Below, one piece after another: positions 1-12,700 of a stretch of 64,000 nt of DNA (position 1 is the first letter of the stretch; the number at the start of each line of letters is the position of its first letter). Position numbers and translations under genes: made by a program. The stretch covers positions 34,134,854-34,198,853 of the forward strand of contig CM054116.1 of the NCBI GenBank assembly GCA_028673005.1, given 5' to 3'. The DNA is from Tanypteryx hageni. Lineage: Eukaryota > Arthropoda > Insecta > Odonata > Petaluridae. Under the pieces are notes generated by a model. That model saw only the letters and a list, made by a program, of their open reading frames with translations. It was not told the origin of the DNA and searched no databases.

Positions 1-365
1 AATATAATGCATGCATATACTAGACTATACCAAATCCGAGTCCAACAATAGTCGTTGCAATGGCAACACTCTCGTAATGAGTGATAAAAACTGCAAAACC
101 GCCAGTATTTATGCAAAATTCAAAGAAATACGATTGATAAGCAAAATTCTACCATAAAAATTAGAATTCCCATTCCTTTCCTCAGAGAATAGTACAAATG
201 CATCTCCGATATTACAATTCTAAGATATTTCAATGTGCAATAGAAAATAACACTGCATGATGAAATTCAGATTTTCCATGTAAATCAAATGGGAAGAATT
301 GCTCCTGGAATCGAACCCAGAACTTTCAATCTTTGCAACAAAAACTATCCTCGGAAGCTTGGCCC
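1..365 (-). repeat. tRNA-derived SINE-like repeat, copy 1 (runs off left edge)
   Basis: On the minus strand this reads a tRNA-like B box GGGTTCGATTCC (about 304-315), then a body ending near AGTGTTGCCATTGCAACGAC. The same sequence, with substitutions, occurs in plus orientation at about 23620-23995. The B-box head plus a shared unique body is the layout of a tRNA-derived SINE. Confidence 0.7.
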
Positions 366-1621
366 CAGTAGCAAGAGATTTTCACGAAGTGTCATGAAAA
401 TAGGTGTATTGGTGCAAAAGTTAATAGGAGGGGAAAGACAGACTTGCAGAGAAAAAACTATAAGCCTATTTTCCATTCTGGAAAGTAGGCTAAAAATCGG
501 TGCAATCAACATTTCACAAGCTTTCTCATATACTGCATCTGCATCTCTACTACTGCATCTGGTCTCACTACACTCTTTCCTGACTAGAAGGAACTCTTAC
601 TGCTACAAAAACAAAAAAACCTTGGAAAATGTCTTGTGCACGTAAATGGTATTAATATATTAATTATTTGAATTATGTGAAAATCCAGCTTGATAAATAG
701 TTAACCATACATAAATATCGAGTATTATGTGGATTGGTGAAGCCACATAGGCACTGAAACATTATTCCCGGACGAAGATAGCTGAGTGATGTCAGAGGAC
801 TGTGGAGAGCTTGGCAGTAGCTGGGCATAAATCTCGACATTTTAATGTCCCTGTATTCTATATAGTTTTTTTTTGAGAAATATGGTTCATGTAGTATTGT
901 TCATGACACCAAGTTCAATATATGAAAGAATTTGAATCAAAATTGCTAGGGCCATTTTTGAATAAGTTGACATTCTATGAAAATCAACAAGTATAAACTA
1001 TCCTTCATAGTTGTGCTATATCATTCATCACTTCATAGTTTCTATTCTGGATAATGTTATGTCTAAATATGAAATATCATTTGATTTGATTCAACCATCT
1101 TGGCCAGTAGTCAGCAACCTTTTTTGATGGTGGGTCAATAAATGATTTCTGGAAAATGCAATGAATTAATTAAAAATTTTGAATGGAAAGAAAAATACTC
1201 TCTCAAGCAGGAGCTATACTCTGAATGAATAGTTGTCTGCAGTGGCTGATGAAAATGGGAAGAGGTGGCCTGTCCCTTTCAGAAGTTTCCGTCCACTCCT
1301 GGATAAAGTAATGATTTGTTGGATGATTTGTTAAAATTTCAAAGTTCAGTTATAGATCTAGACTTGATGGCACATTTTATGTGCTTAATATACTCATCAC
1401 TGCCATGCATGCATCTATCTGTGATATGTTCTTGCTGCGATTGGCAACCTACAACCTGAAAGTTGTTTCATATCTTTGGTTTCAGATGATAAATTCTTAT
1501 CTGAATTTGGGATAAAAATATCTGTCGTCAGTGTCTTGTTTTAAAAAAATCATCTTGCTTGAACAGTTGTTGAGACTAATTTCCACAGATCACTAAAAGT
1601 ATTGAGGTGTTCATTCATGGC
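366..1621. other. Intergenic, no recognisable feature
   Basis: AT-rich sequence without a convincing coding region. Nothing beyond short low-complexity runs was recognised. Confidence 0.5.
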
Positions 1622-1624
1622 TTA

Positions 1625-3294
1625 CAAGGGGAGACTACGTACCTTGGGTCGTCGAATTTGGCGAAACTTTTTTGGGTGGCAGAATACTTCAAATAAGAAG
1701 ACCCGTATATTGGCTTTTGATTGAATGGGCCTTAGTTTCAGCAGAATCTTTTTTTTCTTTTTTCAGTATTAATTGTGGCTGGATAGAATACAATAATAGG
1801 CCAACAATGTCAAGCAGGTGGCTTGGGTGGGTGGCTTTGGAATATTTTGTCCCGGGCTCAAACTCCACATCATACCTAGTTTTCTTTTTGTTTTAGTCCA
1901 TTTTATTATTTTTAATTTAATATATTATTATTTATTAACTTTATATTATTATTTATTTACTTCATTAAAATTGATGCACAATAGCGTATTGTTAGCTATT
2001 TCGATGTGAAATAATGTCCGAAAGAATAGCAAGTTTCATAACTGTTAAGTTTGTGCTATTCATCACTTGAAGGAGAAGTGTGTGTACACATCTTTGGATG
2101 ATAACTGTCATAAAAACAAGAAAAGCATTCATATGGCTTTACAACTGTTTAAAAAAATATTTGAATCCTTGCATCATTTTACCAGAATTGGAGCATGTAA
2201 CTACAATGTTTAGGAACTCCTCCAACTGCCTCACGGTTCTGCTCACTCTAAGGCTTTTGCGTACAAAGAAATACTTGGGGTAGCAAATTTCCTGAGGCGG
2301 TGATCGCATACTGTGCCGTGTATGAATGCATGATTTTGTTCCTGTCTCTGATATATCTCTGGACAGCCTTTTACACCTTGATGACTCAAGGTTCACGTCA
2401 ACTCTGTACTCACATCCAATTTGGTCTGTATTAATGACGTAGTCTAGGTCATAGTTGGGCATTATGCGCAATGTTTGTTTTTTCGGAAAACCTTGGCAGC
2501 TTTTATAGTTTCTTCCAAAGACGTTTCATCTTTTTGAGAAACGTAGTTTGTAAATTTTTGCTTTTGAATTCGGAATTCTTTCTTGAATTTTATTAGCCAT
2601 GCTCAAGATGCAGTGAAGATGAACTCTGGTGATGTATGTTGATAGGCTGCAGCTAACACCCAATGTTAGAGTGTTGTGGATGCAACTTAGTTCATCCTTT
2701 TCCTTGCTTTGCAAAATTTGTCATATGTACAGTTTTCAATCATCTTATGTTTGTCCAAGCGCGTTCCTCCTTTCACAGTATCATTATTTCACTATGATAC
2801 TTGTTTTTTGTGTTTCAACAGCTGCGATCATCGTTCCTGTAGTGTTGCTAGTGATTATTTGGATGTTCCCTAGCAAGATTTACAATTCACATCGAAATTG
2901 CTACCAGTATGCTATGGTTCATCAATTTTAATTAAGTAAATAAATTATAATATAATAAAGTTAATAAATAATAATATAATAAAGTTAATAAATAATAATA
3001 CATTAAATTAAAAATAATAAAGTGGACTAAAACAAAAAGAAAACTAGGTATGATGTGGGGTTTGAACCCGGGACAAAATATTCCAAAGCCACCCACCCAA
3101 GCCACCTGCTTGACATTGTTGGCCTATTATTGTATTCTATCCAGCCACAATTAATCCTGCGAAAAAAAAAGATTCTGCTGAAACTAAGGCTCATTCAATC
3201 AAAAGCCAATATACGGGTCTTCTTATTTGAAGTATTCTGCCACCCAAAAAAGTTTCGTCAAAATCGACGACCCAAGGTACGTAGTCTCCCCTTG
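1625..3294. mobile_element. 1.67-kb DNA transposon with about 350-bp terminal inverted repeats and TTA duplication
   Basis: Both ends read inward CAAGGGGAGACTACGTACC and stay inverted-complementary for about 350 bases (1625-1976 and about 2921-3294). TTA flanks each side (1622-1624, 3295-3297), consistent with a 3-bp target duplication of the TWA type used by PIF/Harbinger elements; the TIR sequence itself does not prove that superfamily. The right arm carries an extra 30-base A/T-rich duplication near 2950-3000. The interior holds a decayed transposase relic. Confidence 0.8.
2065..2471 (-). pseudogene. Decayed DDE-superfamily transposase fragment inside the 1.67-kb element
   Basis: Minus-strand reading frame 2471-2139 contains DYVINTDQIGCEYRVDVNLE (INTDQ-G is the first catalytic Asp block of DDE_1-type transposases), EICYPKYFFV and VVTCSNSGKMMQ, the SKSGK block. 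Beyond a frameshift a FYDSYHPK segment resembles the second catalytic Asp block. Product about 110 residues, far shorter than the 400 or more of an intact enzyme; non-functional. Exact superfamily uncertain. Confidence 0.5.
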
Positions 3295-3299
3295 TTAGA

Positions 3300-5345
3300 T
3301 TCTGAAACAAGCACAATCATTTCTTCTCTCCTGAGTGTGATATAAAAAGGACTATGTAGCTTATCAAATTTAGAGATTACAGGTTTGAGAGAAATTAACA
3401 GAACTCATTTAGGAAACTGTTAAAATTTTATTAGGAAGAAATGTCCATAGTTCTATTCTAATGAATTGTGATAGCATATCAGGAATAGTTTCCATGGAAT
3501 TTAATAAAAATCTTTATGATTCATTAGCTGAGATTTAACACCAAAGTTCATCCCTAAATTTTGTATTTGAAACTAACAGTTAATTTGTATTTCATTCAAA
3601 GGAAATATTTTTTATTTATACAGTTTTATTTTCCTTTCTTGAAGAAATTCCCAGATCTCAAGTTCAAGTATGTGGAAGAGGATCAACCTGAGGACTTTTT
3701 CATTCCATACGTATGGTCTCTTGTCTGCCAGTCATCTGGTCTCCATTGGGACTCATCCAAAATTAAATTATTTGCCCTTGAGAGTGGTGGAATGGTGGCT
3801 GTGTGAAATTTTCGATCTTCATCCAGTAACTTTCTTTTGGAGAATCATCTGTTTATATGGCGTCCTAGAGGGAGAAAAAGTTGTTTCATAAAAGTAAATA
3901 CTGGGACTGAGAAATTTTTCCCTTGACACCTGAATCCATAAAGGCATGAATCACAGTGTTCTGGATGTGATATATAAACTGTAACAACATGAAAAAATAT
4001 AGGTTCTCTGTGGTTGATTCAGAGAATTTTTACATTGGCCAGAAAAGTGTAAATGTTGTCAAGTTATAAGTCATAGATTATAATTTTTACCAATTGCCTC
4101 AGACTATTACAATAATGTACACTGCATAAAATTCACCTGTGAAATGTAATAATTTTTCTACACTTTAGCAATCTGCAGTTATGGAACATTCTGAAAACTG
4201 CATATTAATTGCTGATAAATGTGTGCTTCTTTGGGAATTAATTTCAATTTCATGAATTCTTGAAGAGCATGTGAAGGATGTGTATGTTGTAAGACATTTA
4301 AATGATTGAGAACATTTTTTAATATATTGCTAATGCCTACCAAATGTACAACTCCCTATATATTAAATATAAATTATTATTAAGTGTTTTATTAATGTAA
4401 TCAGAAAATGTTTTCTTTAATATTTTAGTTGTAAACAATGAAGAGAGGTAGTCATTGACAAATGTTATTGCATTGCTTATATCTCTTCAATGTTGATTAT
4501 TTTTAATGGGGAGCTATTAGTACTCAGATGGGAGTGATTATTATTCTTAACAGCACTCTTGGCCCTACCCCTGATGCCTTTGCACCCAACCCCATGCCAC
4601 ACTCTGCATGGCAAATTCGCCATTCAGGCTCATCTCATGGCTTCTGAACCAGATCCCCTCCCCTGTCATATACTATTTGAGGATGTCCATTATATCAACT
4701 ACCGTTATATTTTTTCCATTGCTAATGTACACAAAACTTTTTAAACGACATTCCTCTCTGTGCCTAACTAGGCTTGCTTCTGAGATCTTTTTTGTGAAGT
4801 AGCTTTAGGCATATCATAGACATTGAATTTTTACAGTAAATTGTTGAGGGAAGAAGATATTCTGCTAGAATGAAGAGCAAGCCTGGTATCATAAAGCAGA
4901 AGTGGCATGTATTTCACAGAGGCTGAAAAAATTTAGTAGATTACTTTATTTCATAATATAATGTGTGGTACATGTTCCTTTTAATGTACTTTATAACATT
5001 ATAATAGGTTGATAAACATTTATTGAGGAGCATACATTTATTAAAACATATTTTATAACATTGACAGATGAAGAATGAACAACAAACAAACAATGGTAGG
5101 TGAAAATAGTAGAAATAATAGCTACTGTGCATTACATTTGCTACTCAATCCTAACTGACGTAATCTCCTCAACTTCTCTTCTAAAGGTGCATCCCCTAAT
5201 ATAGGGTGTGTGCATTCACCATCCCTCCATCTCCTCCCCTCTCTTTCTACCAGAGTGATCATGGGTACTCCTAGTATCGGTGAAGGAGAAAACTTTTATA
5301 ATGGATAGAGAGAAACAGATTTAGAGCAATGAATGGATTAAATCC
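3300..5345. other. Intergenic, no recognisable feature
   Basis: Two kilobases of AT-rich sequence; short open frames only, without domain signatures. Nothing recognised. Confidence 0.5.
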
Positions 5346-5594
5346 GCAGCTGAATTTTAGGGTTACCACTAAAAACCATGCTTTGTAAATAAATCAACAA
5401 TTTGGACGTATTTGTAGGTAATTAGGGGAATAATTTTTCCTCTTATAAAAGGGTTATGGTGAAGTACCAAAATGTCCAGTGGTTGTTTTACCCATTTTAA
5501 AAAATGTGAAAACCTTGTTTGAAGGCTGGGATGCAGCAAAATTCTGTTTATCCTCGAAAGGGTGCCACACACATGAAAAGTTAGGGAACCACTG
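5346..5594. mobile_element. Truncated hAT-type nonautonomous element
   Basis: Shares its body with the intact element at 22459-22756 (TTTGTAAATAAATCAACAAT, AAAACCTTGTTTGAAGG) and ends in the hAT-like terminus AGGGAACCACTG. The left terminus is missing. Confidence 0.75.
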
Positions 5595-5621
5595 CTTGAA
5601 GTCATCAAATTATCATTTTTT

Positions 5622-6310
5622 ACTTTCTCCATGCGTAGTACAGGGGAAAGTATTGTTTTCATGATAAAAATCAATTTTGAGATTTCAATGGAAATACACG
5701 TTTTGAGGTCCCCTGAACACGTTTTGATCATTTTCTCAATGATGTGTGTGTATGTGACAGTTTTTTGTGGGTGCTCTAACTCAAAAACTATTAATCAGGT
5801 CAATGCGAAATTTTATATTTAACATTTTTATGACAATCACAAAAACTGATTAGTTTTTGGTAAAAATCAGTCAACTGGAAGTGTTACTCTTGTCACTTAC
5901 CCATTTTTTAATATTTGCTTTAATATGTGATTAATGTATAAAAGTATTGGAATAAATGTTGTAGGAAATTTAATTTTCTATGACCTTTGTTTGAAACATT
6001 TTCCCATATAATGCATTGTTTAAGAGATATTTTTAAAACTTTTTTTAGCTGCCACCACCTACCGATGACTATTGTTAACAATTGACACTTAGTTACATCT
6101 TAGTAATGCTCCTTTTTTTCCTTGTTGTTGGAGATTCCTGGCTATATCCAATATCAGAAGGCTATGGTATGAGTCTATTTCTGTTCTTTTTAAAGTCATT
6201 AAATTTTTCTCCCAGTTCTTTAAAATATTAATTATCATTTAACCTATTTGGAATTTTTAGAAATATTACAGGTATGGAGAAAGTCATGTGGTGGCCACAT
6301 GAGATTTTTT
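5622..6310 (+). repeat. Fold-back repeat family, arm A
   Basis: Begins ACTTTCTCCATGC and runs to GGTATGGAGAAAGTCATGTG and GTGGCCACAT. It is repeated in inverted orientation at 7314-8010. Recognisable blocks are GAGATTTCAATGGAAATACA, ACTCAAAAACTATTAATCAG and CATATAATGCATTGTTTAAG. No protein-coding capacity was seen. Confidence 0.85.
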
Positions 6311-7009
6311 ACTGTATATTAAAACTTTTAAAAATCATTCAAGTAGGTAATTAGGATCAACTTATACACTGAGTGTAAAATATAGAGATCAAAGGCCAAT
6401 GACTACTGTCCATTCTCATGGCACATTTGGTCTTTGGCATCTTCATCATGATGGATTCATTCTTTCTCGTTTCACACCAGCTTTTTACTTGCACAGAATT
6501 CACTATTATTTGTTGATTTAGCAAGTTTTGTTACTTGAAACTAGCTTTTTATTTCACTCTTTTGGTCATTGGGGCCATAATGGTGGTTTAGATACCAATT
6601 TGAATAAATGCTATTGGAAATCTGAATTGATACCAGAGAATGATACTGGGATATTATACGTACCATGTGAACGCAAGGGAATTTCTTGTAAATTTCCTGG
6701 CAGAAATTTCCTTCATATTTCCTGGTCATCAAATCATCTTCTCATTATTAAAATGCTTATTTCTGTGCTTTATTCAAAACGTTGATCGTGTGGTACTTAT
6801 CTTTTGCATTGAGATGTTTACTTACTTGTTTTTCAAAACTTGACTCATATGGGATCTTGGTTTTGCCTGAAGGAAGGTTTCAAGGAAAGTATTTTTTAAA
6901 TGAAAGAGCTGGATTAACTTAAATGGAGAGTATATGGACAAATATGAATTTTTCTCCCAAAAAATGGAAGTCAATGCTGCAATATATGGTAAGCTGTGAA
7001 GTGGGAGAA

Positions 7010-7095
7010 TTAGTCTGCCTCACTAGTTCAGTGGTTGTAATATCCACCTGGCAAGTGGAAGAGCTGGGCTCAATTCCTGGTTAAGGCAGAATTTT
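7010..7095 (+). repeat. tRNA-derived SINE head
   Basis: A box TAGTTCAGTGGTTG and B box GGGCTCAATTCC with a plausible anticodon arm between CCAC and GTGG, followed by AAGGCAGAATTTTCC, a tail shared with other copies in this window. Pairing is imperfect and the copies are dispersed, so a SINE rather than a tRNA gene. Confidence 0.65.
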
Positions 7096-7313
7096 CCTGC
7101 GTTTTTTTCAGCAATCTTCATAAGGTAAGTAGACAAATATTTATTGAATCCTGTGGAAACTAATAGTGAGCAGGGTTTAGTAAATATATCATAATGTAAC
7201 TCATCTGTAGTCATCCTCTTAAGATTCTTTATAATAATTTTTTTAGCTGCCAATTTTCAATTGCAAGAAATTAACTTTATAGAAATGAAATTACTGTGTG
7301 TTAAAATAAAAAT

Positions 7314-8010
7314 TTGATGTGGCCACCACATGACTTTCTCCATACCTGTATTATTTCTATAAATTCCAAATAGGTTATATGATAATAAATTTTTTAAGGA
7401 ACAGAAAAATTTAAAGACTTCAAAAAGAACAGAAATAAACTCAAACTATAGCCTTCTGATATTGGATATAGCCACGAAGTTTTAACAATTAAGAAACTAT
7501 AAAGGAGCGTTACTAATGTAAGATGTAACTAAACATCAATTGTTATCAATAGTCATCTGTAGGTGGCGTGGTGGTGGCAGCTAAAAATATAAGATCTCTT
7601 AAATAATGCATTATATGGGAAAATATTTCAAACAAAGGTTGTAGAAAACTAAATTTCCTACAACTTTTATTCCAGTATGTTTTTACATATATCGAATATT
7701 AAAGCAAATATAAAAAAACGGGCAAGTGACAAGAGTAAACACCCACTTCCAGTTGACCGATGTTTACCAAAAACTAATCAGTTTTTGTGATTGTCATAAA
7801 AATGTTAAATATAAAATTTCGCATTGACCTGATTAATAGTTTTTGAGTTAGAGCACCCACAAAAAAACTGTCACATTCACACACATCATTGAGAAAATGA
7901 TCAAAACGTGTTCAGGGGACCTCAAAACGTGTATTTCCGTTGAAATCTCAAAATTGATTTTTTTCATGAAAATAATTCTTTCCCCCATACTGTGTATGAA
8001 GAAAGTAAAA
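7314..8010 (-). repeat. Fold-back repeat family, arm B (inverted to arm A)
   Basis: Reverse complement of 5622-6310 with scattered substitutions, from ATGTGGCCACCACATGACTT to GTATGAAGAAAGT. Arms A and B face each other with about 1 kb between them, so the whole 5622-8010 interval could be one long-inverted-repeat element. Confidence 0.85.
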
Positions 8011-9429
8011 ATATTGTAGTTATCCAAAGATATTGAAAACCATACAAAATGAAAATTAGTATTTAATTATTACGGAGTTGCCTGAGTGAGTGTATTGACC
8101 CCTAGCAAGGAATAACTCCCCCTAAACCTGTGCGAGCAAAAATGTTGTTTGTATTTTTTATGGTTTTATGAGTTCATTTCATAAGCTAATTTTGTAATAG
8201 CATGGTGTTAGTGTATTAAATTAACCAATTAAAGAATTGAAAATATAGAGAAATCAGGCACTCAACTGCTATGAATACCTACACGTCTTAAGTTTCTTTA
8301 AAAATTTACTCAAAATTTTATAGAAAGTTTAGAATAAGAATTAATCACTGATAGTTGCTTTCATTTTTTAAAATTTAATTAAACTATTTGGTAATATTCT
8401 TGTTTAATTTGAAAGATTTTCTAAGATAACTTTAAAATTGTTTTTAGCTAAATTTAATTATAAACAATTCATGTTATTTAAAATTTTATCATTCTCTTTT
8501 AAGATCAGCCATTAAATCATTAACTGCAAATCCAACTTCACAACGGCCATTGTGTTACACTTGCACAATCCTGAAAATATAAATAGAAGTTCCATACCTG
8601 AAGCATTGGATTACCCATCAAATAAATGAGTTTTCTCCATTCATATTCATTAGACCCTAGCTGTGTAAGTAAATGTATGTACTTTTTATTTCTTCACTCC
8701 TAAATTTCTTTTTTTATTACTTCATATTCTTTTTCTTGTATTTGAGTATAGTTGCAATAGCAACATGCCTTATATGAGCCAAGTTTGCATAGTGATTATG
8801 TCAGAAACCTATTAACCGTTATCAGAACGAAGTACTTAATGCAGAAATTAAAACAAAAAATTAGTCTTGAAAAGAAACATTCCATCGCCTTAATGGATAC
8901 GAAAATGGGAGAAAGAAGAATAGTTTTAATGGGATCGATGTTTTCCTTATGAATGGAAAAGAGAATTAATGAGTTACGTGACACGGCCTGATTAGAGTAA
9001 AGAGGGGCTTAAGATTAATTCCTACGGTCATTCAGGCGTTACTTCGATATGGAACGGAAGTCCTAAAGTAGGGCCTTAAATATACGAGGACCTAAGGCTA
9101 CAGCTTTGTGAACACATGGGAGTAGTATCGGCAAGTCTACAGGCAAAGGATTAAGATAGGACTCCATCATACCCCTCAAAATTGCGAAGGAAAAATGTGT
9201 TCATGAATAATGTTTAAAACGAAAAAAATTAGGAAATCAAATTTGGTTATTGTGATTGGGACACGATCTCCATATATCCAAAACGAATAATAACAATCTT
9301 GATTGGAACAAATTATGCGAGGCACTGAAAGAATCGCGGTCGCCTCTTACTTCGAAATTAACTTTGTGCCGCTTCAATGAATAAAACTCGATAGCAATCT
9401 TACGCACTTATCCATTTAAGCGTGTGGCA
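8011..9429. other. Intergenic upstream of glucosylceramidase
   Basis: No repeat family or gene recognised. From about 8940 the sequence gradually becomes richer in CG dinucleotides towards the promoter. Confidence 0.4.
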
Positions 9430-9687
9430 CTCATCGGAAGGCTTTCGAGTTGCCGCGCGCAAACCCGACATTATCCACGAGAGGCTGGACGCCGCATGAC
9501 GTCAATGTTCTTCGCGTGTGAGGGAATCCATAGCGAATGACTTTCCCCGCGGTCAGTAGGTCTAAGGACGTCTCCGCGTGCGACTGGGTCATGTGAGCCT
9601 TTCTTATTGGGCCACTCATTTAAAACATTGACGCACTTTCCCATCGATAGATATAATTATTATTTTCAGATTCGCGCAAAATATAAC
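9430..9687 (+). promoter_or_regulatory. Putative glucosylceramidase promoter / 5' UTR region
   Basis: This stretch is markedly richer in G, C and CpG than its surroundings. It has a perfect CRE palindrome TGACGTCA (9497-9504), an E-box of M-box/TFEB type GTCATGTGA (9588-9596) and an inverted CCAAT box ATTGG (9606-9610), all within 200 bp of the ATG. TTATTTTCAG just before the ATG (9661-9670) could be the acceptor of a 5' UTR intron. The transcription start cannot be fixed from sequence alone. Confidence 0.5.
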
Positions 9688-9730
9688 ATGGTTACCAAGA
9701 TTTCTCTTTTCTTGCTCCTCATCGCCATTG
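9688..9730 (+). CDS. GBA1: Glucosylceramidase exon 1 (signal peptide)
   Basis: ATG followed by 14 codons, MVTKISLFLLLIAI, ending one base into an Ala codon before a GT donor. This is most of a cleavable signal peptide; exon 2 supplies the final residues before NPC. The short 75-bp intron 1 is typical of the compact 5' half of this gene. Confidence 0.88.
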
Positions 9731-12700
9731 GTACACTTATTCTTCAACGGATTGAGAGTATTTTTGCTTCACAAATGTTCTGAAATTGCGGAGTTAATTT
9801 TACAGCTTTATGCGCCAACCCCTGCGTGGAGAGGGACTATGGCAACGGCGGAACGGTTTGTGTCTGCAATTCCACCTACTGCGACACGATCGAACCGATT
9901 GATCCCTCGAGTCCAGGAAAATACGTCATCTATTCGACGAGCAAGAGCGGTCTCCGATTCGAAAGGAGCGTCGGAGACATTAGCCGAGAAAATAATGAAA
10001 AAGGAGGTAAAAAGTTTGGGAAATACTTCTTGAAAGATTTGAATGAAACAATATTACTCGTGCTGGTTGTATTTCAGGTGTCCAAATGACCATTGACGCC
10101 ACTGCAACTTACCAGAAAGTTATTGGTTTCGGAGGAGCTTTTACTGATGCGGCTGGTTTAAATATTAAAACTTTGAGTCCTGCATCGCAAGATTCACTGA
10201 TCAGGTATTCTCATCAATACTTGCTTATCTTTCCGTTGCAGCTCTGGTTGTTTATTCCATTCTAAATAGCCCGTATTATCTTCGTTTTTTTCCTTTAATT
10301 CTTCTTCTTCTTTCCTCAGTGCGTACTTTTCTCGTTCGGGTATCGAGTATAATTTCGGTCGAGTGCCAATTGCCGGATGCGACTTCTCCACTCACACCTA
10401 CACCTATGACGACGTCGAAGGAGATGTGTTTCTGTCGCATTTCAACTTAACTCGAGAAGATTTCGAATTAAAAGTAAATATTAAGAGGTTGAAAACGCTG
10501 TGGCGAGGTGTTTCTGCCGCACCACGCTTCTAAATAATAAATCGAGCGAAACTTGCTCTCCCCAGGTTCACCTCCTATCCTTCATTTTCAGATTCCTTTG
10601 ATTCGGAAAGCGATGGAGTTAAGTGGAAGTGGCCTCAAGCTGATCGGGAGCGCTTGGTCCGCTCCGCCCTGGATGAAGACCAACAATGACTACTCCGGAT
10701 TCGGATTCCTGAAAAAAGAATTCTTCCAGCTATGGGCGAATTATTTGATTAAGTAATTTTCACGATCGCAGGATAGAAAATTTCCCAGCTCCGGAAGCGG
10801 TTTGTTCAATCTTACCTTTTCTTTCAGATTTCTGGACGAGTACAAGAGTAACGGTTTGGAATTTTGGGCGCTGACCACGGGCAACGAGCCTATTAACGGC
10901 ATCATTCCCATAAACCGCTTCAACTCGATGGGTTGGACGCCCAGAGATCAAAGGCAGTGGATCGCGAACAATATGGGCCCGGCTCTTGCTATGTCGCAGC
11001 ATCGGCAGGTCAAGTTGATAATGCTCGACGACCAGAGGTTCCTGCTGCCTTGGTGGGTCAATGTTGTGAGTACGGCGCTCGTTCCTTCTTCCCGCTTTTA
11101 AGTAAAAGTTGGTTAAATTGATACGAACTAATATCTACTTATTAAGTCAGTGAGTTCTATCTTAGGATGGACATCAGCATCAAATTTGTTAATTACCACG
11201 TACAATTGGGGTTTTGTTTATTACTTTCTCCATAGGGAAAAGTATTGTTTACATGAAAAAATAGATTTCGAGATTTCAACGGAAATACACGTTCTGAGGT
11301 CCCCTGATCACGTTTTGACCATTTCTTCATCGCAGTATTATTGATGCGCCGTAAAAGCTGATGTATGGGTCAGGTGCGCCAATAGAACGAGTTTTCATAA
11401 ATTCCGTGGTTTTTAGATGTAACTGTCATAGCAATAATGCTGTCAAATAGAAAAGAAAAGACTCAGAGGAAGTTTTCTGGTTTCGAATGATGTTTACGAG
11501 AGTTTGGTCATAAATAAAATAAACATAAATAAACTGATTTTATATTTCTTATCTCTGACCGCTTTCACTGCTTATCTTTATCGCTCTGAACATTTTATGT
11601 ATCTCTGCCACTTCAAAGCCATTTACTATGCTCGGTAGGTCGCGTGTAGGTGGCGTGGTGGTGGCAGCTAGAAATATAAGATATCTCCTAAACAATGCAT
11701 TATATGGAAAAATGTTTCAAACAAAGGTTGTAGAAAATTAAATTTCCTACAACTTTTATTCTAGTACATTTTTACATTTATCAAATATTAAAGCAAATAT
11801 TTCAAAATAACGGATAAGCGACAAGAGTAAACATCCACTTCCGGATGGGCGATTTTTACTAAAAACTAATGTTCTTGTGACGTTTATAAAAATGTTAAAA
11901 TCTAAAATTTCACGTGGACCTTCATTAATAGTTTTTAGTTAGAGCACCCACAAAAAAGCTGTCACACACACAGACATCATCGGGAAAATGATCAAAACGT
12001 GTTCAGGGGACCTGAAGACGTGTATTTCCATTGAAATCTTGAAGTAGATTTTTTTCATGAAAACAATACTTTCCCCTATCTACCTGTTCATTGTGTTTAG
12101 ATATAGCTAGCTGATACTGTGAGTTAAACTGACTTTGAATATTTGTTTTACCCAGCAACGATAAACTCAAAACATTGTTCATATGTTGTTTAGATTTTTC
12201 GTGAGCCCTCATTTTTCCCAAATGTGTACCAAGTCCAAAATCCCATTCCTCGACCAGCTGACATCTCCTTGGAAAAGGACACAAGGAAAACAAATAAATG
12301 CATTTTGTCATCACACCCACACAGCCAATTGTTCTTCAAATAAATATCGTCATTATGATGAAAACAGCTGTTTTAATAAAGCACTTATGGTATTCATTGT
12401 GGAAAATTGAAACATTCACACTCTTCAATACTACACTGAGCTGCTAATTTGAAGGACGGCAGAGCCAAACTAAATTTGGCCCCAACGGTCGATATTCTCA
12501 AGTGCGGGAGAGGGTAGGGGGGGGGAGAAAAGCATGCAGTGCACATGCATTCCACGTCTTGTGACCAAGCCAGCTAGGCGGTGGCATGGCGCTGCCTGTT
12601 GGAGTGGGAGAACTCCCTGCTGGACTCACCACCTGCTCCTCACGTAAATTCTCTTACCTACTGGAGTATTGTGCTGCTTCATGGCAAATTAAACTTATTA

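Noticed and set aside
7010..7095. Functional tRNA gene (Ala/Gly-like)
   Set aside because: Box A and B motifs and an anticodon-like loop are present, but the same sequence is dispersed in truncated forms (37516, 38297, 49680) with a shared non-tRNA tail; SINE origin is the simpler reading.
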